In this document: positions 1 to 5,737 of the stretch, in pieces | Layout: every line of letters begins with the position of its first letter | Position numbering within the stretch: the stretch's first letter is position 1 | Made by a program: the position numbers and the translations under genes | Notes under the pieces: generated by a model | Databases searched by the model: none | What the model saw: the letters and a program-made list of their open reading frames with translations, nothing else | What the model was told of the DNA's origin: nothing | NCBI GenBank assembly: GCA_946479335.1 | Contig: CAMLFP010000270.1 | Location: 1 to 7,674 of the forward strand | DNA from: an uncultured Archangium sp. | GTDB taxonomy: Bacteria; Myxococcota; Myxococcia; Myxococcales; Myxococcaceae | Direction of reading: 5' to 3' | Length of the DNA stretch: 7,674 bases

Positions 1-738
1 GGTCATGCCCACGCTGGCCTGCGCGCGTGCGTCCTTCTCGCGCTTGAGCGCCACCGCCTCGGCGTCTTTCGCGGCGCGGGCGATCTCATTGAGCCCCTCC
101 ACGCCAAGGTAGATGCGCGCCACGTTCAGCATCACCTGCTCGCGCGCCTCACCCGCGCCCAGCTTCGCGGCGAAGGTTGATTGATCAGCCGCGGGCAGCA
201 GCACCATCTGCGGCGTGAAGAGCGTCTGGGTGACGATGAGGTTCGCGTAGAACGAGTTGTGCGCGGTGATGATGGTCGCCGGCATGGTGGAGGTGGAGCT
301 CGCCAGCTTCGCCGCCAGCCCCTGCTTGAACTTCGCCAGCTCCGCCTCGTCGGGCGTGAGCTGCCCGAAGCCGAACACCGGCCCCGCGTTGCGGAACGAG
401 TAGTCGATCATGTCGTTCATGATGCCGCCGAAGCCGCTCATGAAGACCGCGGGGTCAATCTTCTGCTCCGCCGTCGTGTACACGTAGCTGCCCGACGCGG
501 TGATTTCCGGCAGCACCGCGCCCAGCGTCGCGCTCGCCTTTCCTTCAATCTGCTTCGCGTTGGCGCGCGCGGCCGCGAGGTCCTGGCTCTTCTCGTCGGC
601 CAGCTTGAGCGCGTCTTGCAGCGACACCGGCTTGCGGCTCGCGGTGAACGCGGCCTCCAGGTCGACCACCGGCGTCGGCGGCGCGCTCGGGAGCGGCACC
701 TCGGCCAGCAACAAAGACAATACAAACAGCGAGCTCAT
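1..738 (-). CDS. TolC-family outer-membrane efflux channel (C-terminus cut off by window edge)
   Basis: Outer-membrane channel expected to complete the tripartite pump encoded just upstream. The visible 246 residues are the N-terminal half of a TolC/OEP-type protein. A helix-like stretch begins SLQDALKLADEKSQDLAAAR (about 39-58), followed by a first beta-strand region ending LPEITASGSYVY (about 76-87). A second strand, ANLIVTQTLF (about 165-174), carries the usual TQxLF pattern, and an Ala-rich helix follows (LNVARIYLGVEGLNEIARAA, about 205-224). The start is ATG at 738, with a strong GGAGG Shine-Dalgarno 7 bases upstream and an ATGA overlap with the pump stop codon. Oddities: the signal peptide (MSSLFVLSLLLAE) is short with no basic residue at its N-terminus, and about 70 residues lie between the two strands where TolC has under 20. 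Family assignment is confident; substrate is unknown. Confidence 0.9.
   Translation of the reverse strand, partial: MSSLFVLSLLLAEVPLPSAPPTPVVDLEAAFTASRKPVSLQDALKLADEKSQDLAAARANAKQIEGKASATLGAVLPEITASGSYVYTTAEQKIDPAVFMSGFGGIMNDMIDYSFRNAGPVFGFGQLTPDEAELAKFKQGLAAKLASSTSTMPATIITAHNSFYANLIVTQTLFTPQMVLLPAADQSTFAAKLGAGEAREQVMLNVARIYLGVEGLNEIARAAKDAEAVALKREKDARAQASVGMT
701..729 (-). repeat. Signal-peptide cassette repeat, copy in the channel gene
   Basis: Codes LFVLSLL-LAE of the channel signal peptide. Positions 708-729 are identical over 22 bases to 4884-4905 in the adaptor gene, and 701-708 is identical to 4865-4872. The copy lacks 12 bases present in the other. It is AT-rich (codons TTT, GTA, TTG, TCT, TTG, TTG) in otherwise very GC-rich coding DNA. 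Confidence 0.9.
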
Positions 739-3700
739 GACGAGGCCTCCGGAGCTGATGTCTGTTCTGTGTGCGCCTCGGCGGGCGCGCCCACCTTGGT
801 ACGCAGCGCCTTCGGCGTGAGCTTCTCCATCAGCGCGAACAGCAGCGGCACCACCAGCAGCGTCAAGAACGTGGAGGTGATGACGCCGCCGATGACGCCG
901 ATGGCCATCGGCGCGCGGAACTCGAAGCCCTGCCCGCGGCCGATCGCCGTGGGCACCATGCCGATGGCCATCGCGGCCGAGGTCATGAGAATCGGGCGCA
1001 GGCGGCGCGGCCCGGCGCTGAGAATCGCCGCGTCGAGCTCCTGCCCGGCGCGCATGTTCTGCAGAATCTGGTCGACCAGCAGAATCGCGTTCTTGGTGAC
1101 GAGGCCCGCCAGCAGGAAGAGCCCGATGACCGCGCCCAGCGTGAGGCTCCAGCCGGTGAAGAACAGCGCGAGGCCGGCGCCGATGAGCGCGAGCGGAATC
1201 GAGAACATCACCGTGATGGGGTGCTTGAAGCTCTCGAACTGCGAGCCGAGCACCATGTAGAGGAAGACCAGCGCCAGCACCGCGACCACCACCGTCGCGT
1301 CGTTCTGCTCGCTCAGAATCTTCATCATGCCGTCGTAGAAGAGCGTGTAGCCCGGCGGCGGCGGCGCCTTCTTGAACTCGACCTTCAACCGCGAGCCCAC
1401 CGCGCCCAGCGACGCGTACTCCGAGGGCTGCGCGACGATGGTGATGCGGCGCTGCCGGTTGAAGCGCTCGATGACGGCCGGGGTCTCCTTGATGCTGATG
1501 GCCGCGACGTCGCCGATGGCGCGGGGGCCGTTGGGCGTGAAGACCTCCAGCATCGGCAGGGTCTCCGGGTTCGCGCGGTCAGACTCCGAGAGCCGCACCA
1601 CGATGTCGGTCTCCTGCGTGCCCTCGCGCAGCTTGCCCGCGGTGGCGCCGTTCATCGCCATGCGCAGCTGCATGCCCAGCGCGCCGGCCGACAGCCCGTA
1701 GTCCGCCGCGCGGCTGCGGTCGATGTCGATGGCCAGCTCCGGCTTGGGCGGGTTGGCGATGATGCGCACGTCTTGCAGCATCGGGTCGCCCTTCGACGTG
1801 CGGAGGTTCTTCATCACCTCGGCGACGCGGTCGGCCTCGGCGTTGATGCCGTCGAAATCGGGCCCCATCACGTAGACCATCACCGGGAAGAAATCGCCGA
1901 CGCCTTCAATCTCCGGCGGGTCGATGATGGCGATCTCCATCGGCGGCAGGGCGCCGAGGCGCGCGCGCACCTCTTCCTTGATCTGCTTCATCTTCATCGC
2001 GCGGTCAGCGCGCGGCTTGAGCATCACGCGCAGGCGCACGGTGTTGGCGTCGCCGCCGAAGCCGTTGGGGTCTGAGCCGGCCAGCGAATACACGTCGATG
2101 ACGTCGGGCAGCGCCTTGAGCGCGTCGTACGCGTCGTCACCGCGCGTGGTGCTCTCGGTGACGCTGGAGCCTTCCGGCAGCTTGAGCGTGACCGTGAAGT
2201 AGCTCTTGTCAGACGGCATCATGAAGTCGTTGCCCAGCGTGAGCGAGAGGCCCAGCGAGACGCCGACGATGGCCAGGGCGATGGCGCCGGTCTTCCAGCG
2301 GTTCTTGAGCGTCCACCCCAGCACGCGCTCGTACCAGCGCTCGGTGGCCTCGAAGCTGGTGCGCAGCCAGCGCGCGACGGCGAACTCCTTCTTCTCGCCG
2401 TGCTTGAGCGACTTGCTGAACCGCGACGACAGCATCGGGTCGAGCGTGAACGAGATGAACATCGAGATGACGACGGCCGCGGAGATGGTGAGGCCGAACT
2501 GCTTGAAGAACATGCCCACCATGCCGGGCATGAACGCCACGGGCACGAACACCGCGACCAGCGAGAAGGTCGTCGCCAGCACCGCGAGGAACACGTCCTT
2601 CGTGCCGTTCGACGCCGCGGCGGCGGGTGACTCGCCCTGCTCCAGCCGGTGGGTGATGGCCTCGCGCACCACCACGGCGTCGTCGATGAGCAGACCGATG
2701 GCCAGCGACAGCGCCAGCAGCGTCATCTGGTTCAACGTGTAGCCCAGCAGGTACATCACGAAGAACGTGCCGGTCACCGAGGTGGGCAGCGCCAGCGAGC
2801 TGATGATGGTGCCGCGCACGTCGAGCAGGAACATGAGGATGATCAGCACCGCCATGAAGCCGCCGAAGAGCAGCGCGACCCACACCTCGTGCGCGTTCTC
2901 TTCGATGAGCGTCGACGAATCGAGCAGCATCGAGGCGTTGAAGCCGCGGCCGATTTCCGGCGCCAGCTCCACCATGCGCGCCTTCACCTTCTTCGCCACG
3001 TCGACCGAGTTGGAGCCCGGCTGCTTGATGACCTCCATCACCACCGCGTCCTTGCCGTTCAGGTGCGCGACGGTGCGGCGGTCGGCGACGCCGTCGGTCA
3101 CCGTGGCCACTTCATCGAGGCGGATCTGCGTGCCCAATTGCCCGCGCGAGATGGGGAGCGCGGCGATCTCCTCGACGTTCTCGAACTGCCCGAGGCTGCG
3201 CACCGTCAACTCCGTGGGGCCGAGGTCGAAGCGGCCCGCGGGCACGTCGACGTTCTCCATGCCGATCTTCTCGGCGATCTGCGCGGGCGCCACGCCGGCC
3301 GACTTGGCCGCGTCCATGTTCACGTCGACGCGGATCTCCCGCGTGTCACCGCCCAGCGTGCGCACCGACGCCACGCCCGGCAGCTGCGAGAGCACCGGCT
3401 CCACCTTGTCCTTGATGAGCTGCCGCAGCTCCTGCGACGGCATGTCGGCGTTCACCGCGTAGGTGACGACCGGCGCCGCAGAGATGTCGAGGCGCGAGAC
3501 GCGCGGGGCGTCGGCGTCCTTCGGGAGGTTCTGCAACCCGGCCACCTTGTCGCGCACCTCCTGCACCGCGCGGTCGAGCGGCACCGAGAGCTTGAACTGC
3601 AGAAGAATGAGGCCGACGTTCTCGCGCGAGAAGCTCTGCACGGTGTCGATGCCCTGGATGCCCGCCACCGCGTCTTCGATGGGGCGCACCACCTGGCCCT

Positions 3701-3878
3701 CGACCTCCGAGGGGCCGGCGCCCTTGTAGACGGTGATGATGGACACGATGGGCAGCGACACGTCGGGGAACAGGTCGGTGCCGATGCTGGTGACGCCGAT
3801 GATGCCCAGCACGATGAGCAACAGCGACAGCATCGTCGTGAAGACGGGCCGCTTGATGGAGAGGTCTGAGAGCGTCAT
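735..3878 (-). CDS. RND-family multidrug efflux pump, HAE1/AcrB-like inner-membrane transporter
   Basis: Proton-driven inner-membrane pump of the resistance-nodulation-division superfamily, 1047 aa, close to the usual AcrB/MexB length. It opens with the typical cytoplasmic start MTLSDLSIKRPVFTTM and TM1 (about 12-31). A periplasmic porter/docking domain (about 35-330), TM2-TM6 (about 332-482), TM7 (about 530-548), a second periplasmic domain (about 550-855) and TM8-TM12 (about 860-1015) follow. Proton-relay residues are present: Asp399-Asp400 in TM4 (GLLIDDAVVV) and Lys929 in TM10 (GLVTKNAILL), matching AcrB D407/D408/K940. The Asp pair points to HAE1 (organic substrates) rather than heavy-metal RND pumps. 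The stretch after the Asp pair reads VVVREAITHRLEQG, where many relatives have an Asn in place of the Ala. Only a distant GAAGG (3894-3898, 15 bases from the ATG) is visible as a ribosome site, so translation probably depends on coupling to the adaptor gene 4 bases upstream. Substrates cannot be read from sequence. Confidence 0.97.
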   Translation of the reverse strand: MTLSDLSIKRPVFTTMLSLLLIVLGIIGVTSIGTDLFPDVSLPIVSIITVYKGAGPSEVEGQVVRPIEDAVAGIQGIDTVQSFSRENVGLILLQFKLSVPLDRAVQEVRDKVAGLQNLPKDADAPRVSRLDISAAPVVTYAVNADMPSQELRQLIKDKVEPVLSQLPGVASVRTLGGDTREIRVDVNMDAAKSAGVAPAQIAEKIGMENVDVPAGRFDLGPTELTVRSLGQFENVEEIAALPISRGQLGTQIRLDEVATVTDGVADRRTVAHLNGKDAVVMEVIKQPGSNSVDVAKKVKARMVELAPEIGRGFNASMLLDSSTLIEENAHEVWVALLFGGFMAVLIILMFLLDVRGTIISSLALPTSVTGTFFVMYLLGYTLNQMTLLALSLAIGLLIDDAVVVREAITHRLEQGESPAAAASNGTKDVFLAVLATTFSLVAVFVPVAFMPGMVGMFFKQFGLTISAAVVISMFISFTLDPMLSSRFSKSLKHGEKKEFAVARWLRTSFEATERWYERVLGWTLKNRWKTGAIALAIVGVSLGLSLTLGNDFMMPSDKSYFTVTLKLPEGSSVTESTTRGDDAYDALKALPDVIDVYSLAGSDPNGFGGDANTVRLRVMLKPRADRAMKMKQIKEEVRARLGALPPMEIAIIDPPEIEGVGDFFPVMVYVMGPDFDGINAEADRVAEVMKNLRTSKGDPMLQDVRIIANPPKPELAIDIDRSRAADYGLSAGALGMQLRMAMNGATAGKLREGTQETDIVVRLSESDRANPETLPMLEVFTPNGPRAIGDVAAISIKETPAVIERFNRQRRITIVAQPSEYASLGAVGSRLKVEFKKAPPPPGYTLFYDGMMKILSEQNDATVVVAVLALVFLYMVLGSQFESFKHPITVMFSIPLALIGAGLALFFTGWSLTLGAVIGLFLLAGLVTKNAILLVDQILQNMRAGQELDAAILSAGPRRLRPILMTSAAMAIGMVPTAIGRGQGFEFRAPMAIGVIGGVITSTFLTLLVVPLLFALMEKLTPKALRTKVGAPAEAHTEQTSAPEASS
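746..750 (-). promoter_or_regulatory. Shine-Dalgarno of the TolC-family gene
   Basis: GGAGG on the minus strand, 7 bases upstream of the ATG at 738 and inside the end of the pump gene. It is the strongest ribosome site in the operon and fixes the channel start even though the two genes overlap. Confidence 0.8.
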
Positions 3879-3882
3879 GGCG

Positions 3883-4920
3883 TCAGCGGTTGGCCTTCGC
3901 GCCGTCGACCAGCGCGGAGGTCGGGTAGTCGACGATCTGCGAGAGCGGCTGCGCCGCGGTGACGGTGATGGTGGTGTTGGCGCGCTCCATCACCGCGACG
4001 TTGATGCGCCGCAGGGTGCCGGAGTCGTCGACCGCGAACACGTGGTCGCCGCCCGAGGTCGAGAGCGCGGTGGAGGGGATGACGTACGCCGGCTTCGCGT
4101 CGCCCAGGGGGATCATCACGCGCGCCAGCGTGTTGGCCACGAAGCGGCCGTCGCCGTTGGGCACCGTAATCTCCAGCGGCACGCGGCGCGTCTGCGGGTC
4201 GGCCGAGGGCAGCACCACCTTCACCTCCGCGTCGTCGGTGGCCGCGCCGGAGCCCGTGGCCTCCACGCGCACCTTGAGCCCCGGCTGCACGTACGAGCGC
4301 AGCTTCTCGGGGATGGTGGCCTTCAAGATGAGCGGGTCGAGCTGCATCAAGATGTACACGGGCATGCCCGGGCCCACCATGCCGCCGGTGTTGTCGGGCG
4401 CGTCGACCACCGTCGCGGGGAACGGCGCCGACAGGTAGTGCTTGTGCTGCCCGGCCTTCGCCTGCGCGAGGCCCGCCTGCGCCTGCGCCACCTGCGCCTT
4501 CGCCGCCTTGGCCTGGGTGTCGGTCTGGCGGTACTGCAGGTCAGACACGCTGCCCTCGGCCTTGAGCTTCTCGTTGCGCCCGGCCACGTCGAGGGCCAGC
4601 GCCGCGCCCGCCTCCGCCGCCGCCACGCCCGCCTCGGCCTGCGCCACCTGCGCGTTGATGACCTCGGTGTCGAGGTTGCCCAGCGACTGCCCGGCCTTCA
4701 CCACGTCGCCCTTGTTGACGCGGCTGGTGACCAGGCGCCCGCCGACCTCGAAGCCCAGCGGCAGCAGCCGCGAGGGCCCCAACTGACCCGTCACCGTCTC
4801 TCGCGCGCTGGCGGTCACCGCGCGGGCGTTCACCACCCGCAGGCGGGGCGCGTTCATCGGCCCTTCGGCCAGCGCGGCCATCGGCAACAAAGACAATACA
4901 AACAGAGCTGATCGCTTCAT
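3883..4920 (-). CDS. RND efflux periplasmic adaptor subunit (membrane fusion protein)
   Basis: Periplasmic adaptor bridging the RND pump and the TolC-like channel, 345 aa. Signal peptide MKRSALFVLSLLPMAALA, with likely cleavage after Ala18 (A-L-A|E); there is no lipobox, so unlike AcrA it is probably not lipidated. It shows the first lipoyl half (GFEVGGRLVTSRVNKGDVVKAGQ, about 56-78), an Ala/Gln-rich alpha-hairpin coiled coil (about 85-158) and the second lipoyl half (HYLSAPFPATVVD, about 161-173). A beta-barrel (about 185-280) and membrane-proximal region (IPSTALSTSGGDHVFAVDDSGTLRRINV, about 281-308) follow. The open frame extends upstream to 5250, but ATG at 4920 was chosen: it begins a signal peptide, has an AAGGA ribosome site and overlaps the tetR stop as ATGA. 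The extension would be antisense-like, Arg-rich sequence over tetR. The start of the signal peptide is coded by DNA nearly identical to that in the channel gene. Confidence 0.95.
   Translation of the reverse strand: MKRSALFVLSLLPMAALAEGPMNAPRLRVVNARAVTASARETVTGQLGPSRLLPLGFEVGGRLVTSRVNKGDVVKAGQSLGNLDTEVINAQVAQAEAGVAAAEAGAALALDVAGRNEKLKAEGSVSDLQYRQTDTQAKAAKAQVAQAQAGLAQAKAGQHKHYLSAPFPATVVDAPDNTGGMVGPGMPVYILMQLDPLILKATIPEKLRSYVQPGLKVRVEATGSGAATDDAEVKVVLPSADPQTRRVPLEITVPNGDGRFVANTLARVMIPLGDAKPAYVIPSTALSTSGGDHVFAVDDSGTLRRINVAVMERANTTITVTAAQPLSQIVDYPTSALVDGAKANR
4865..4905 (-). repeat. Signal-peptide cassette repeat, copy in the adaptor gene
   Basis: Codes LFVLSLL-PMAA-LAE of the adaptor signal peptide. 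It matches the channel-gene copy exactly, in the same reading frame, apart from an extra 12 bases (4873-4884 region) coding Pro-Met-Ala-Ala. Confidence 0.9.
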
Positions 4921-5591
4921 GATTTCCTTGTGTTGCTTTGAACTCGGGCGAACTCGGAGGTGGTGACGCCGATGCCGTGGCTCAGCACCGCGTGTAGCGC
5001 GCCCACCCACGGCGTGAAGTCTGGTTTTTCTTTGAGTGTCACCAGCCGGCGCGTCAGCAGCAGGTAGGTGCCCACCACCATCTCGGCCAACAGCTCCCGC
5101 GGGAGGTCGGCCCGCACCAGCTTCGAGCGCTGCAGCTCCTCGAACTCGAGGTGCAGCCGCGCCATCTGCGAATCGAGCAGCTTCCACAGCACGCCGCCGA
5201 ACGCCGTGCCCGCCGCGCCGGAGATGAGCACCTCGCACACGTCGCGCCACGGCCAGAGCAGCTCCAGCAGCTTGCGGTCCTGCTCGGCGTCGAGCGCCAA
5301 CAGCTCCTGCGCGACCGACTCCGGCCGCGCGTGCTGCAGCCGCGCCACCACCGCGCGCGTCAGCAGCTCCCGCGCCTCGCTGTACGCCGACACCTCGGTG
5401 GTGAAGGCCATCACCAATTGCGTGAAGAGCGACTCCTTGCTGGGGAAGTGCAGGTAGAACGCCCCCTTCGAGAGGCCCACCGCCGCGGTGATGTCCTCCA
5501 CCCGCGCCTTCGCCAACCCCGACCTGAGGAACTCCCGGCGCGCCGCCGCGATGAGTGCCTCCCGGGCCTGGGGGTCTGCCTTGCGCGCCAT
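4917..5591 (-). CDS. TetR/AcrR-family transcriptional regulator
   Basis: DNA-binding regulator, 224 aa, first gene of the efflux operon. The N-terminal TetR helix-turn-helix spans about residues 9-56: helix 1 EALIAAARREFLRSG, then VEDITAAVGLSKGAFYLHFPSKESLF, with the family signature GxFYxHFxSKExLF complete. The C-terminal part (about 65-215) is helical and variable, as expected for the ligand-binding/dimerisation domain; its ligand is unknown. A TGA lies in frame five codons upstream of ATG 5591 with no start between, so this is the earliest possible start. No clear Shine-Dalgarno precedes it, so it may be weakly translated or leaderless. The stop overlaps the adaptor ATG. By analogy with AcrR-type repressors it most likely represses its own operon, binding in 5592-5641; this is inference. 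Confidence 0.95.
   Translation of the reverse strand: MARKADPQAREALIAAARREFLRSGLAKARVEDITAAVGLSKGAFYLHFPSKESLFTQLVMAFTTEVSAYSEARELLTRAVVARLQHARPESVAQELLALDAEQDRKLLELLWPWRDVCEVLISGAAGTAFGGVLWKLLDSQMARLHLEFEELQRSKLVRADLPRELLAEMVVGTYLLLTRRLVTLKEKPDFTPWVGALHAVLSHGIGVTTSEFARVQSNTRKS
4925..4929 (-). promoter_or_regulatory. Shine-Dalgarno of the adaptor gene
   Basis: AAGGA on the minus strand, 4 bases from the ATG at 4920 and within the last codons of tetR. With the signal peptide that follows, it supports the short adaptor start over the longer open frame. Confidence 0.7.
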
Positions 5592-5594
5592 GAG

Positions 5595-5606
5595 TGACGG
5601 CTGTCA
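5595..5606. promoter_or_regulatory. Small near-palindrome next to the tetR start, alternative operator half
   Basis: TGACGGCTGTCA has arms TGAC/GTCA and matches its reverse complement at 10 of 12 positions. It ends 4 bases before the tetR start codon. The pentamer GTCAG (CTGAC on the coding strand) occurs at 5603-5607 and again at 5618-5622, a 15-base direct repeat linking this element to the larger palindrome. Such a position could block transcription or early translation of tetR. Short palindromes arise by chance, so this is tentative. Confidence 0.3.
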
Positions 5607-5620
5607 GTAACCCACGAGTC

Positions 5621-5641
5621 AGAAATGATCAGCACATTTCT
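5621..5641. promoter_or_regulatory. Perfect 7-bp inverted repeat, candidate TetR-family operator
   Basis: The arms AGAAATG (5621-5627) and CATTTCT (5635-5641) are exact reverse complements around a 7-base centre. The site lies in the divergent region, 30 bases upstream of the tetR start, in one of the few AT-richer patches of the window. Its length fits a TetR dimer site, and its position would let one site act on the efflux operon and possibly on the lipoprotein genes. Binding is inferred from symmetry and location only. Confidence 0.5.
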
Positions 5642-5649
5642 TGGGGCAC

Positions 5650-5670
5650 GCCGGGGCGGCGCACCCGGGC
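5650..5670. other. GC-rich imperfect inverted repeat in the divergent intergenic region
   Basis: The arms GCCGGGG (5650-5656) and CCCGGGC (5664-5670) pair at six of seven positions around a 7-base loop. This is the same 7-7-7 geometry as the AT-rich palindrome ending 8 bases to the left. No T-run follows on either strand, so it does not look like an intrinsic terminator. It may be only a product of high GC. Confidence 0.25.
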
Positions 5671-5724
5671 CTACAGAATCGACGGTTCAAAGCTGCGCTA
5701 GACTTGCCCCTTGGCCGGTTGCTT

Positions 5725-5729
5725 GAAGG
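5725..5729 (+). promoter_or_regulatory. Shine-Dalgarno of the first lipoprotein gene
   Basis: GAAGG with an 8-base spacer to the ATG at 5738. It lies downstream of the alternative TTG at 5711, which decides the start in favour of 5738. Confidence 0.7.
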
Positions 5730-5737
5730 TGCACCCG

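Noticed and set aside
2649..3869. Long plus-strand open frame (406 codons) opposite the pump gene
   Set aside because: Composition is His/Arg/Asp-rich with no hydrophobic core, typical of antisense frames in GC-rich DNA. The opposite strand codes an unmistakable RND pump. Similar frames at 181-1260, 771-2075 and 3733-4911 were dropped for the same reason.
4921..5250. N-terminal 110-residue extension of the adaptor open frame
   Set aside because: It lies wholly over tetR in another frame, is Arg/Gly/Ala-rich with no domain, and would bury a clear signal peptide. The ATG at 4920 has a ribosome site and ATGA overlap.
5641..5721. Possible sigma-54 or sigma-70 promoter for the lipoprotein genes (TTGGGG at 5641, TTGGCCGGTTGC at 5711)
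   Set aside because: The spacing is wrong: GG and GC are too close for a -24/-12 element, and no fitting -10 lies 16-18 bases after TTGGGG.
5711..5737. TTG start adding nine residues to the first lipoprotein
   Set aside because: It would put MAGCLKVHP before an otherwise perfect lipoprotein signal, and the GAAGG ribosome site lies downstream of this TTG.
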